A DNA stretch of 64,000 nt from Rebecca billardiae RCC1528 (taxonomy: Eukaryota > Haptophyta). The notes beneath the pieces were generated by a model. It made no database searches and was not told the origin of the DNA. It saw only the letters and a program-made list of their open reading frames with translations. The translations under genes were made by a program, and so were the position numbers. Below, one piece after another: positions 11,179-24,482 of this stretch (the first letter of the stretch is position 1; every line of letters begins with the position of its first letter). The stretch covers positions 124,001 to 188,000 of the forward strand of contig OZ251224.1 in the NCBI GenBank assembly GCA_965240325.2, given 5' to 3'.

Positions 11179-11455
11179 GACATATATTATGGCGGCGCGA
11201 TCAGTCGTCCGGAGTACAATGGTGAGTAGTCAGACCGCGGAGACGATGACGTCCAAATTCAAAAAGCAGTATAGCAGTCGTCCGATTGATGCCGCGAGAT
11301 AGTAGTGACGAGATTGACGGCGCGGGGTCCGCCGGCGAGCGGCGGCGCGGCGTTGATGATGAGCACGCCTACGCGCGAGGGTCTGGCCGGCCGTGGGCGT
11401 GGGCACGGCGCAGGCGGGCCCCACTGTGGCCGGCGCCGAGCGGCGCCCCTCTCGC
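10866..11455. other. convergent intergenic region with GA microsatellite
   Basis: This is the space between the 3' ends of two convergent genes. It holds a (GA)n run at 11133-11177 and shifts to AT-richer sequence around 11110-11300. No gene seen. Confidence 0.6.
11133..11177 (+). repeat. (GA)n microsatellite
   Basis: About 22 uninterrupted AG dinucleotides. Confidence 0.97.
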
Positions 11456-14419
11456 TCAGGGCGCGCGCTCGCTCGCGCGCGGCGCGGCGCCGCCGAGGCG
11501 CGCGGGGTGCGCGGGCGAGCCGGGCGGCGGCGAGCCGGCCGACGGCGCGAGCTGCTGCGCGGGCTCGGCGGGCCCGCTGAAGCTGACGCCTCGCTCGTAC
11601 CACTCGAGCGCGTCGTCGTCCTCCGCCGCGTGCTCCGGCCCCTCCTCCCACGGCGCGTCGCGCACCGTCGGCATGTAGGAGCGCACGACCTCGTTGAAGC
11701 GCCACACGGGAGCGAGCTGGATGATGTCCGCCAGCCGGCCAAACCCGCGCATCGAGCGCATGCCGCCCGTGTACATGACGTGGAAGGCGTCGATCTGCGC
11801 GACGATCGTCTCGCGCGAGGCGAGCGGGCAGAGCGGGCGCACGTCCACGTCGGCGAGCGAGCGGCCGAGCGTGCGCCACAGGTAGAGCTCGAACGCGCAC
11901 CACAGCCGGTCGAAGAGCGTGTCTCCCAGCAGCACGAGCAGCCGGCGCGCGCGGCAGAGGTACACGACGGTGTGCGCGAGGCGCGGCGTGGGGTCCCACT
12001 GGATGCCCTCGGCGATCGAGGGGTCCCAGCAGACGACGTCGATCCAGATGCGCGGCGCGCGCCCCGTCGCCGCGCGGTGCTCCGCCGCGTACGCGCGCAG
12101 CGCCGCCACGCGCGCGCGCGGCGCGTCCTCGAACGAGTGGATCACGTGGCAGTCGACGACCTCGCGCTCGGCGGCGGCGGGCGCGTCCGCGCCGCCGGCG
12201 CCGTCCGGGGCGGCGGCGTCGTCGTCGAGGGCGAGCGCGGTGGCGCGCTGCACGCGCAGCTCGTGCGTCGACGCGGGCTCGCGCGGCCCCGCCGCCGCCG
12301 CGCGCGCGCGCTCGCCCAGCCCTCTGGGCGTGCGCCCGCGCGCGAGCGGCGCGTTGGCGAGCATCGCGCGCTCAATGTGGCCGAGCGCGTCCTCGCCCGA
12401 GAGGGTCACGCCGTGGTGCACGCGCAGGGCCTCGTCGACGAGGGTGCGCGGGACGGCGGGCGTGTCCGTGCCGTACCCGATCGCCGCGGCGATCACGAGC
12501 AGCGGGCGCGGCACGCTGTGCAGGTAGCTCCCCATCAGCCCGCGCGCGAGGCCGTCGAGCAGCCCGCCCACGCGCGCCAGCCCGCCCGCGCGCGCGCCCG
12601 ACACCGACGACACGGAGGAGGCGAGCTCGGAGAGCGCAGACGAGAGGCGCGCGGGCACGCGCACCCACGCCCAGCGCGCGCCGGCGGTGCCGAGCGCGGC
12701 GCCGGCGAGCCTCAGCGCCGCGCCGGCGAGCCGCCGCTCGGGCCACCCGCCCGGCGGCTGCGCCAGCCCGCTCAGCGCGAGCAGCGCGCCAAAGCACGCC
12801 GTCTCGGCGAGCGCGCGCGAGCGCGGCCGCGCGTGCGCCGCTCGCACCGCGCGCTCGAGCAGCGCGACAATCTCCGAGCGCGAGCGCACGCCCGCGCCGT
12901 CGAGCGGCTTCGAGTCGTACGCCGAGCGGCGGCCGAGCTCGTTCTTGCCCGAGAGGCGGCCGTAGTACGTCTGCGCGCCCGCCGCGCTCGCCACGCTCGC
13001 CGCGCCCGCCTGCACACTCTCGACGTCGGACACGGAGCGGCGGCGCAGCGCGTGCGACTCAGACTTGCCCGCGGTCGCGAGTACCGCCTGGTGGTAGGTC
13101 TGGCGCAGCAGCAGCGCGACCGTGTCGGCGGGGACGGTAAGCTCGGGCGAGAGCAGGAGCAGGTGGCGCACGCGCCGCCCGCCCGCCGCGCTCGCCGCCA
13201 CGCCCACCCACGCGCCGCCCATCCCTGTGAACGCCTCCGCGGTGCTCGGCAGCACCGTCATCAGCGCGACCACGTCGTACGGCTTCACGTAGCCCTCGAG
13301 GTAGGAGACGATGTCCGCGTCCGCGCCGAGCGCGTCGAGGCCCTCGCGCGCGAAGGTGTCGGCGGTGGCGCCGCAGAACGTCTCGAAGTACCACTGCTTC
13401 GTGCACCGCGCGGGCAGCTCGCCCGCGCACAGCCGGCGCCACAGCCCCTCCAGCCCCAGGAACTGCGCGTCGGCGAGGTAGCGCATCAGCGGGCAGCGCG
13501 TGCGCATCGCGAAGGAGCGCGCGAGCTGCATCGGCAGCAGCGGCACCGCGGCGCGCGAGGTGACGCGCAGCTCGACGCCGTGCGCGAAGCACCACGAGTA
13601 CACCGCCTCCGCCGCGGCCATGTCGAACTGGTTGTTCACCGCCTGCCGCCGCGCGGCGCGAGCGAGCGCGCGGGGCGCGGCGGCGGCGCGAGCGGCGGCG
13701 GCGCGTCGTCCGCGGGTGCGCAGAGGCCGTCAGCGCGCGCGTGCGCGCGCGCGCGGCGCGGCGCGCGCGGCGCGCGGCGCGGCGCGGCGCGCGCACAGAG
13801 TCGGGCCGCCAGCCGCCCTCCCCGTCGCGCTCGAGCCCGCCCTGCACCGCCACGGTCGCCACCTTCTCGCGCACGAGCTCGGGCGCGCTGCCAATCACGT
13901 CCGCAAAGTCGCGCATGGAGGAGATGAGGAGCATGGTGACGGAGCGGCGGTGCGCGGTGCGCAGCGCGTCAAGGAGCAGCGTGTCGCCGGGCACCAGCCG
14001 CGCCGTGTCCACCTCGTCGTACCCCTCGAGCTTGTACTCGTGCGGCTGCGTGGTCGTCGCAGAGCCGCGCGAGCCGACGCCGACCGGGATGTCCTCCGTG
14101 TCGACGAGCTGGAAGGCGGCGAGGGCGAGCTTGGCGCGCGCCTCGGGCTGCCCGCCGCCGTTGGCGATCACGGCGCGCACGCGCACCGTGCCCTGCTTGT
14201 GCAGCACCGCCGCCACCAGCAGCGCCTGCCGGGCGGGGGAAGCGAGCGCGCATCGCCAAGCGCGCGCGGCGTGTGAGGGCAGCGCCGAGCGGCGCGGCGC
14301 GCGCGGCGGCTGACGCGCACCTTGAGATCATCCGGGTCCGGCCCAGGGTCGGTCACGATGATCAGCTCGAGCGGAGGCCGGCCGCGCAGGCGGGCCAGCC
14401 ACTCGGCTGGGCCCCTCAT
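11456..14419 (-). CDS. nucleoside hydrolase fused to a TIR-like domain, 3 exons
   Basis: Exons 14419-14321, 14225-13797 and 13642-11456 give 904 aa. The N-terminal ~300 residues resemble the inosine-uridine nucleoside hydrolase superfamily, which hydrolyses the N-glycosidic bond of ribonucleosides. The Asp cluster near residue 24 reads TDPGPDPDDLKALL, followed by VRAVIANGGG and the NNQFDMAAAEAVYSW stretch that matches the family's DPEAA region. A helical middle part follows. About residues 670-775 form a TIR-like module: CHVIHSFED start, WIDVVCW core, RRLLVLLGDTLFDRLWCAFEL near its end. Trp757, Cys758 and Glu761 have the spacing of the WCxxE(L) motif that carries the catalytic Glu of plant TIR NADases. 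The tail is Pro/Ala-rich and unstructured. The receptor-like gene at 27172-30739 shares the TIR-like module. Domain names come from eye alignment. The start MRGPAEW is the nearest ATG before the Asp motif. Confidence 0.72.
13643..13796 (-). other. intron 2 of the nucleoside hydrolase-TIR gene
   Basis: 154 bp, phase 0: GACTCT|GTGCGCGCG to GCGGCAG|GCGGTGAAC. The interior is almost pure GC repeats. Confidence 0.8.
14226..14320 (-). other. intron 1 of the nucleoside hydrolase-TIR gene
   Basis: 95 bp, phase 0: GATCTCAAG|GTGCGCGTC to CCGGCAG|GCGCTGCTG. It splits the catalytic Asp motif (DDLK) from ALLVAAVLHK. Confidence 0.85.
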
Positions 14420-14725
14420 CGAGGCAGCTGCTGCTCGGGCGGCGGCGCCAGATGGCGCTGCACCAGGCGACGCTACCCGGCACGGGCGCTTCGAATAGTG
14501 CCCGTGGCTCATTCTCTATTTGTCCGCGGGTCTTCCGGGTAACTCCTCGGAATACGTCTTCCGCCGAAACCGTTGCGAAAACAGCTTTTCGCCTTTTTGC
14601 GACGGCGGTTTCTCTTTCTTTTCTTTTTCCCGGTTCCGAGTTCCGACGAAGTCATGCATGCCGACAACTCGCGGCCACTCCCTGTCTTCCAGACCAGAGT
14701 AGTAGTAGTAGGATGAACCCCTCTC
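14420..14725. other. intergenic region
   Basis: About 300 bp upstream of the hydrolase-TIR gene and downstream of the methyltransferase stop. It has a small inverted repeat (CACGGGC / GCCCGTG, about 14480-14506) and a short AGT run near 14699. No gene seen. Confidence 0.5.
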
Positions 14726-16327
14726 TCACCACCCGCCCCCGACGAGCACGTGGCGCTGGTGGCTCGACGCGAGCTCGCCCGTCGTCATCTCCAGAAGCCG
14801 CCCGCCGCCCCACGGCGCCCGCGCGCCCCCTGACGCGCCGCTCGGCCCTGCGCCCGCCGCCGCCTCCGCCGCCGCCGCCAGCCGGTCGAGCTCGGCCAGC
14901 CGCTTGGCGCGCTCACGCCGGGAGTGCGCGCACGCGCCGAGGCCGACGGCCGCGCCGCTGTGCGCGTCGGACGAGCCGCTCGCGTCCGCCCAGCGCGCGA
15001 GCAGCGCGAACGCCGCGTCGGGCGCCTCCGCCGCCGCGCGCGCGAGCGGCGGCGCCGGCCGGTGCGCCGCGCCGGCGTGCGCCGCCGGCTTGGCGCAGTG
15101 TCGGCCGAGCGCGGCGCGCAGCCAGCGGGAGCTTGCGCCGCGCCGCAGCTTGCCCACGCAGCACGGCGAGACGAGGAACGGCACGCGCCGCCGCGCGGCG
15201 AGCGCGAGCGCGTCGTCCGACGCCTGCCCGCACGCGTGCAGCGAGAGCACCAGGTCGCACCGTCCCTCGTACTCCGCGATCGGACCGCAGTGCGCGCGCA
15301 CGCGGCCGCCCAGCGCTGCGTCGGCCGCGCGCGCGCTGAGCCTGCGCAGCGAGGCGGGCTTCAGGTCGATGCCGACGAAGCGCACGGCCGGCGCCGCGTC
15401 GCCGAAGAGCGCGGCCGCGCTCGCCGCGAGCGGCAGCACCAGATTCCCCGTGCCGCAGCCGCAGTCCACCACCGTGAGCGGCTGAGCCGCCTCGGCCTCG
15501 GCGCGCGCGCCGCGCCGCAGCCGGCGCGGGCGCGCGCCGCCGCCCGCGCCGCACGCAAGCGCGCCCGCCGCGCGCAACGAGGCGATGGTCTGCGCGAAGG
15601 CCTCGACGGTGCGCCGCTTGCGCTCGCCGCGCAGCGCGCCCGCGCCCATCCGCCGCGCCGAGCCGCACGGGTCGCACGCGCGCGCCATCGCGCCCCAGTC
15701 GACGAGCGGCGGCGGCGCGCAGAGCGGCGACGCGCGCTCCGCGGGCGCGCGCGCGCGCGCATGCGCGACCGGCGCTCGCGGCGCCGGGCGCGGCCACGTG
15801 CGCACGCCGCCCGGGGCGACGGGGCAGGGCTCGGCCTCGACTGCGGAGAGTAGAGCGTCGAGTCGCTCGAGCTCGCGCGCGCGCCGCCGCCGCTGGTGCT
15901 CGCGCCGCGCCAGCGTCGCCGTCGACGGCGGCGCGCTCGCGCGGCGGCGCGGCGCGGGCAGCGGCTCTGGCGGCGAGGCGGCGAGGCGCTCGCAGCGCAG
16001 CTGCCGGCCCGAGGCATCGCCGGGGGCTGCAAGCGAGGCGAGCTGCGCGAGCGCGCGCTCGACGTCGGCGCCATCCTCCAAGCGCACGATGGCGGTGCCC
16101 GTGTGCAGCTGCGCGCGCCCGTCGGCGAGCGCGCGAGGCCCGCCTGGCCGAGCGAGCACCGTCACGGCCGCAGGGCGCACCCCGCGCGTCTGGAGCTGCT
16201 CGCGCAGCCAGCCCTCAAGTGAGGCGGCCGGCTGCGTCCACGGGAGCGACTTCACCGCGAGGCGAGGCGCCGTGGGCATCGTCGCGGCGAGCGCCGCGGC
16301 GAGCAGGGCGCACGCCACGCCGGCCAT
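14726..16327 (-). CDS. SAM-dependent methyltransferase (Methyltransf_32 / METTL25-GSTCD type)
   Basis: 533 aa. The C-terminal half is a class I SAM-methyltransferase. Motif I is VVDCGCGTGNLVLPLA, followed by FVGIDLKP (acidic end of strand 2). Next come LVLSLHACGQASDDALALA and VSPCCVGKL, the His-Ala-Cys and Pro-Cys-Cys signatures of the METTL25/GSTCD-type family. Upstream is the SARRMGAGALRGERKRR stretch, basic as in that family. The N-terminus MAGVACALLAAALAATMPTAP is hydrophobic and could be a signal or plastid/mitochondrial leader. The middle (about 130-200) is basic and low-complexity. Substrate unknown; RNA modification is a guess from relatives. The ATG at 16327 lies 34 bp from the ATG of the divergent glycosyltransferase; the frame stays open to 16480. 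Confidence 0.75.
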   Translation of the reverse strand: MAGVACALLAAALAATMPTAPRLAVKSLPWTQPAASLEGWLREQLQTRGVRPAAVTVLARPGGPRALADGRAQLHTGTAIVRLEDGADVERALAQLASLAAPGDASGRQLRCERLAASPPEPLPAPRRRASAPPSTATLARREHQRRRRARELERLDALLSAVEAEPCPVAPGGVRTWPRPAPRAPVAHARARAPAERASPLCAPPPLVDWGAMARACDPCGSARRMGAGALRGERKRRTVEAFAQTIASLRAAGALACGAGGGARPRRLRRGARAEAEAAQPLTVVDCGCGTGNLVLPLAASAAALFGDAAPAVRFVGIDLKPASLRRLSARAADAALGGRVRAHCGPIAEYEGRCDLVLSLHACGQASDDALALAARRRVPFLVSPCCVGKLRRGASSRWLRAALGRHCAKPAAHAGAAHRPAPPLARAAAEAPDAAFALLARWADASGSSDAHSGAAVGLGACAHSRRERAKRLAELDRLAAAAEAAAGAGPSGASGGARAPWGGGRLLEMTTGELASSHQRHVLVGGGW

Positions 16328-16361
16328 GCTGGGGCGGGCCCGCGGGCCGGGCGGCCCAGCG
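16328..16361. promoter_or_regulatory. 34-bp gap between divergent start codons
   Basis: The methyltransferase (minus) and glycosyltransferase (plus) start codons are separated by only 34 bp. The transcripts' 5' ends must overlap or the UTRs be almost absent, unless one start lies further downstream. Confidence 0.45.
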
Positions 16362-17981
16362 ATGGCGGCCGCACTGCAGGCGCGCGTGCTGCCCCTCTTC
16401 CTGCTGCTGAGATGGCGCGCGCCCGGGGCGTGGGCTGTGGCGGGCGCTCGCAAGTGCGACGCAAACCACATCCGGCCCACGCCCGACCCCGACTACCGCG
16501 CGCGCGCGCAGAGCTGGGCGGCGGACGCGCGCGGCGCGAGCGGCGACGCGTGGCGCTGGCCGCTCGGCAGCGCCAACCTGAGCGACGTGTTCGACGCGCG
16601 GCAGTACGCGGCGGTGCTCAGCGCGCGCGAGGTGTACGGCGGCTTCGGCGCCGCCACGTGCCGCCGCGCCATGCTCGGCACGCTCGAGGGCGCCCTCGAG
16701 CGCGCGCTGCCCCCGGGCGTGCGCGCGCTCGCGCTCAGCTTCCGTGCGGGCCGGCACCAGCCCAAGCGGTACGGGCACGTGTGGAGCTACGTGCACGCGT
16801 TCTTCTGCGCGCTGGTGGCGCCGCGCGAGCTGGGCTTCGCGCGCGGCCGCCCGCCGCCGCCGCTCGACGTGTGGCTCGACGCGGGCACCACCAACTGCAG
16901 CCGCGGCCACGCGGTGATCCTCGGTCTGTTTGGCGGCGCGTCCTCGGCCGCGCGGCACGGGCTGCGGCTGCGCGCCGCGCCGTGGGTGCCGCTGTGCGTG
17001 CACGGCGAGTGCTTCGCGTTCGGCGGGCTGCCGCTCGCGCTGCGCGGCCGCGTCGCGCTGCTCGCGCACCTCGACGCCGAGCCCTTCGCGCTCGACGCCG
17101 CCTCGCTCGAGGCGTTCCGCGCGCACGTGCGCAGAACGCACGTGCGCGGAGCGAGCGTGCCGCCCGCGCACGCGGGGCGGCAGCGGCCGGAGGGCGCGGA
17201 GGGCGCGGAGGGCGCGGAGGGCGCGGCGGGCGCGGCGGCGGACGCGCGGCCGCTCGCGCTGTACGTGCGCACGTCGCGCTGGCCCACCAACCGCACCGTC
17301 GCGCGCGAGACCGAGCTCGTGCGCGCGCTCTCCGCGTGGGCGGCCAGCCGCCACCCGACCCTCCGGTTCGTGGCCGCGCACGTGCACGAGCTGGAGTACG
17401 CGGCCGAGGTGGGGCTGTTTGCGCGCGCCCAGCTGCTGGTGAGCCTGTGGGGCTCGGCGCTGCACAACTGCCGCTTCATGCCCGCGCGCGCCGTCGTCGT
17501 CGAGCTGTACGGCGCGCTCGACGGCCACTACGGCGACACGCTGCTGTACAGCGGGCTGTGCGGCGCCCAGAGCGGGCTTCTGCACGCGCCCCTGCTGGTG
17601 CCGGGGGCGTTCCCGACGCGCGGCGCGGCGCTGTTTGAGGTGGACTCCGACCGGACGGTCGCGCGCGTCTCGGCCGAGTGGCTGCTCGAGCGGCTCGAGA
17701 CCATCTTCCCGCCGCAGCCGTGCGCGCCCGTGCCGTGGGAGTCGCTGCTCCTCGAGTTCGACGCAGCGCTGGCGCGCGTGGGCAAGAACCCGAAGAACAA
17801 CCGACCGCTCGCGCGGCCGGGGCTGGCCAAGCCGAGAGGGCGCGGGAAGGGCTGGCTGCCGCCGCACTACCGGCAGCCAGGCCGCGTCGGCTGCAACGCC
17901 ACGCGCCCGCGCCGCCGGGCGCGCCGCGGGCTGGCGCCGGGCACGCGCCTCCGCCCACGGGCGCAGCTCAGGCGGCCGTAA
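16362..17981 (+). CDS. GT61-like glycosyltransferase, type II membrane protein
   Basis: 539 aa, intronless. It opens with MAAALQARVLPLFLLLRW, a signal-anchor typical of Golgi/ER-lumen glycosyltransferases. The C-terminal region has ARAQLLVSLWGSALHNCRF followed by MPARAVVVELYG, corresponding to the GxHGAxLxNxxFMPPGxxVVE block of GT61 (DUF563) enzymes such as EOGT and plant xylosyltransferases. An upstream YVRTSRWPTNRTV stretch fits the same fold. The tail is basic and rich in Pro/Arg. The likely role is glycan addition in the secretory pathway; donor and acceptor are unknown. In this copy the family's central His (PHGAG) is Trp-Gly-Ser (LWGSA), so activity is not certain. An in-frame ATG at 16326 would add 12 residues; the later one puts the anchor at the N-terminus. 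Confidence 0.7.
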   Translation: MAAALQARVLPLFLLLRWRAPGAWAVAGARKCDANHIRPTPDPDYRARAQSWAADARGASGDAWRWPLGSANLSDVFDARQYAAVLSAREVYGGFGAATCRRAMLGTLEGALERALPPGVRALALSFRAGRHQPKRYGHVWSYVHAFFCALVAPRELGFARGRPPPPLDVWLDAGTTNCSRGHAVILGLFGGASSAARHGLRLRAAPWVPLCVHGECFAFGGLPLALRGRVALLAHLDAEPFALDAASLEAFRAHVRRTHVRGASVPPAHAGRQRPEGAEGAEGAEGAAGAAADARPLALYVRTSRWPTNRTVARETELVRALSAWAASRHPTLRFVAAHVHELEYAAEVGLFARAQLLVSLWGSALHNCRFMPARAVVVELYGALDGHYGDTLLYSGLCGAQSGLLHAPLLVPGAFPTRGAALFEVDSDRTVARVSAEWLLERLETIFPPQPCAPVPWESLLLEFDAALARVGKNPKNNRPLARPGLAKPRGRGKGWLPPHYRQPGRVGCNATRPRRRARRGLAPGTRLRPRAQLRRP

Positions 17982-18595
17982 CAAGGCCTCGTCGCCAGGC
18001 TGGCTGCGGTCGGCGGCGCGCGGTGGCAGACTGGCAGCGCTGCCGCAGCGAGAGTTCGGCACCGTACGGGGCTGCGGGGGCGCCGGTGCCCGCGCAGTGT
18101 GAGCTGCCGATGCGATATATGCGGTCATCATTAGTACTCATTGAAATCGGCCGATTCGGAATGCCGGGCCCGGCGGGCCCCAGAGGCCCGAACCCGGGCC
18201 CCGCGCGGGACCGCGCCGCGGCCCGCGCCCGGATTCCGGAAACGGACAACGGTGGCCGGGGCGTGGACGCTGCCGCGGAGTCCACGGTCAGATTCCAGAG
18301 CGAGACCGTCAATCTCTAGCATCCGCTCATCAGGCCCAGGGCGCGCCCCCTCTCCCTCGGCAGACGGCCGTCGCCCGTCGGCGCCGCTTCGCCCACCCCG
18401 CCTCGCCCGAGTTTGGGGCCGGGCCGGCTGCAGTGGTCGAGTGGAGCCGCCATGCTGAGACTGAGCTTCCCAGCAATCTGAGGTCGGCTCGCGCGCGCGC
18501 GCAGCTTTTTGATTTTTGAAGGCCGGGCCTTTCGCGGCTCGGCGAACGACGCCGTCCAACTCGTGCCAAGCTTGCGACGGTCGCCCGCGATCATC
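17982..18595. other. intergenic region
   Basis: About 600 bp between two plus-strand genes. It contains GC-rich inverted stretches around 18160-18235 (GGGCCCGGCGGGCCC and similar). No gene seen. Confidence 0.5.
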
Positions 18596-18913
18596 ATGTC
18601 GTCGTCGCTGGACCCGGTGTCGCTCACCGTCGGCGTGGGCGTGGGCGTGGTGATCATGGCGATCATCCGGCGCTTCGGCCCGTCCGAGTGCTCCTCCAGC
18701 CACATCAACCCGTCGATCCAAAAGTCCGAGCCCAAGGTGGCGACCATGTGCGCGCTCAAGGACGTGGAGGACATCTTGAAGGACAAGCCCGCCGCCGCCT
18801 ACTGCCGGTGCTGGCGCTCTAAGACGTTCCCGATGTGCGACGGCAGCCACGCCGCGTTCAACAAGGAGACGGGTGACAACACCGGACCGCTCGTCATCAA
18901 GAAGAGCAAGTGA
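18596..18913 (+). CDS. CISD: CDGSH iron-sulfur domain protein (mitoNEET/CISD type)
   Basis: 105 aa, the usual length for CISD1/CISD2 proteins. An N-terminal membrane anchor ([18 protein letters not shown], about residues 9-26) is followed by a cytosol-facing CDGSH domain. That domain has the complete 3Cys-1His 2Fe-2S ligand set in [17 protein letters not shown], then the conserved ETGDN-GPLVIKK end. In animals these proteins sit in the outer mitochondrial or ER membrane and handle Fe-S clusters and redox signals. The start MSSSLDP is preferred because it leaves the standard short lumenal tail; the frame extends upstream to 18509. Confidence 0.93.
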   Translation: MSSSLDPVSLTVGVGVGVVIMAIIRRFGPSECSSSHINPSIQKSEPKVATMCALKDVEDILKDKPAAAYCRCWRSKTFPMCDGSHAAFNKETGDNTGPLVIKKSK

Positions 18914-19528
18914 GTGCGTGTGCCAAGGTGCGCACCTGAGCGCGTGCCGGCCTTGCGAGCGCCGTGGCCCGGCGCCGGCAGTCTGCCAGCGGGCAGTACT
19001 GCGCCCTGGCCTCCGCTTGACGGCTCGGATCACCCACGCTGCCTGTGCATCTTCTCTTCCGAATCCAGACGACGGGCATATGATCGTCCGGCATCATCAT
19101 CGCCGATGGCCGAGACTTCATCCCGGACTTCATCGGGCGCGGCTACGCGCCGCTGTGAGTGTGACCGATTAGCCCGGCCCCCGGGCCGCGGCTACGCTAA
19201 TCGCTATACTCAACAACGACTCGTCCTTGCAGGACCACAGTCATATCATGCAACGCGTCACGTATTATAATAAATTAAAAGTAGTGGATGATATGCCCCG
19301 CTTTAGGCGGCCCTGCCCTGTGCGGCTGGCCGGCTGTGGCCCTGTGCGCGGCCTTGACCTGCCGACAGTCTGCCGTCCTGCCGCGCGCGAGTTTATTAGT
19401 TATATATATATATATATATACTGTGATGACATTAATATAATACGCGTCATCGTTATAAATATTGATATGAGCCTGACGATGGGAAGTGACGAGATCGAGG
19501 GCGATGAGTCAGCGGCGGACGAGCCGGC
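18914..19528. other. convergent intergenic region
   Basis: Space between the convergent CISD and WD40 genes. It becomes AT-rich from about 19255 and carries a (TA)n run at 19401-19420. No gene seen. Confidence 0.6.
19401..19420 (+). repeat. (TA)n microsatellite
   Basis: Ten TA dinucleotides in an AT-rich patch between two convergent genes. Confidence 0.95.
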
Positions 19529-22945
<3,417 letters not shown>

Positions 22946-23080
22946 GGGTGGGCTCACAGCCGACGGGCCGCCATCGTTCGTCCGCTACCGAGCCGGACGA
23001 GCTCTCTGCTGACCAGCAGCTGGGACTTCTTTGCTGGGACCTGGGAGTCAGACTCTGAACTCCCTCATCCCCCGGCCTCC
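22946..23080. promoter_or_regulatory. shared divergent promoter region
   Basis: 135 bp between the start codons of the WD40 gene (minus) and the small coiled-coil gene (plus). Confidence 0.45.
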
Positions 23081-23341
23081 ATGGCTGCCGACGCAGGCGA
23101 CGCGAGACGCGGCCCAGACAAGGCCATCAGCGAGCTGGAGAACCAGATCGCGCACCTGAAGCGCTCGACGGCGGAGCTGGAAGCGCTCTTGGCCTCGGGC
23201 GTCGACGACGACGGCGCCTCGTTGGGCGACGAGGACCGCGCGATCTACGCGGAGGCGGTCGCGGAGAACGCGCGCGCGCTCCAGGCCAAGCAGGCACATC
23301 TCGACGAGCTCAGACGGCTGCAGCAGGGTATCGCGCTGTGA
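23081..23341 (+). CDS. small coiled-coil protein
   Basis: 86 aa with no recognised family. Two heptad-rich helices (ISELENQIAHLKRSTAELEA and the segment ending QAKQAHLDELRRLQQ) flank an acidic linker (VDDDGASLGDED). The length and helix-loop-helix layout fit a small cytoskeletal or complex-assembly subunit, but this is not evidence of function. The ATG is preceded by CCTCC and sits 135 bp from the divergent WD40 gene. Confidence 0.65.
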   Translation: MAADAGDARRGPDKAISELENQIAHLKRSTAELEALLASGVDDDGASLGDEDRAIYAEAVAENARALQAKQAHLDELRRLQQGIAL

Positions 23342-24482
23342 GCCGCATGCGGCCACGTGCGAGCATGCTGTGCGCTAACACCCTGGCTTCCCTCTACTCA
23401 CCGTACTGTCGCAGTCTGACGTACGTGTGGCTATCTGAAGTTCTGTGCCGGGCTACGGCACGCCTACACAGACAGGCGGGCTGATGTCCGAGTGATGATC
23501 TGCCACGAGCCAGGGTGCGACCCGCCACCGGTGTCAGGTGATGGCGGTCGTATAGCACGTAGTATCCCGTCTACGAGTCAGCACGCGAACGCCTACTCAG
23601 TGTATGGCCGCGAGCGTGTCGCGTGACGGACTCGGTCGCCGGGACTGGGCGGCTAGGGGGTCCATGACAGCAGCCCACTGATTTGTGATTTTCGACAACT
23701 ATGCGATTTAGGTGTCTGACGAGCGAGGCGCTCGCGAAGGCACCCACAAATATGTCCCGGAACCCAGCCCAGCCGTCAGAAGCACGCAAAACCGACTCCG
23801 CGTGCCGTCACGCGGTCGTGCGCGCGCGCCAGCTGCGCCACTGTGTCACATACAGATTCAGCCAAACGTCAACGACTTGTTATGGCGGCTAAATGACGGC
23901 TAAATGACGGTATATCGTCGAACATACTTATTCATAACCGTTGCAACCCGCCCAAATAAAATTACGGTGGAATTGCTGATTTTTAGAAGGCACGATGAGT
24001 GCGCGTAGAGGGCGAGGAAAAACTACTCCAAGATCGAGCATGTTACCCATTTAATTAGAGACACGTACCCGTATATATGCGCATGTCTACCCGTTTATTA
24101 TATAAAGCGGGTGCGTTTTAAATATATATTCAGGGTGCTGTCAATATGGGGGTACCTTGTTCACTATTCGTGCCGGGTCATCCGAATAGGCCGCGCCGCC
24201 GCGCGGAGACCGCGGGCTCATGCCACTCGAACCGTGCCGCAGCAGGCCCGGACGGACCTGATGCGGGCGGCGGGCTGCGTGCCGAAGCACACTACCAAGC
24301 CCACCTCTGAGCATGCCACCATCCCCATAGTCGTGAGAGAGTCCTCCGCCATCGAGGCTTGCGTGCGCAGACTAGCAGTCGCCGCCGCCGAGCTTGCCGC
24401 GGTCCGTTCGGCGACTTCCGTGCCCGTGCTCTGTGTCACCGGCGTCGTCGCCGTTCGTCGTACCCTAGCCCACGCGAGGGCG
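23342..24482. other. intergenic, AT-rich
   Basis: About 1.1 kb without a gene. It is notably AT-rich at 23690-24180 and has a short tandem GGCTAAATGAC x2 at about 23886-23908. Confidence 0.55.
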
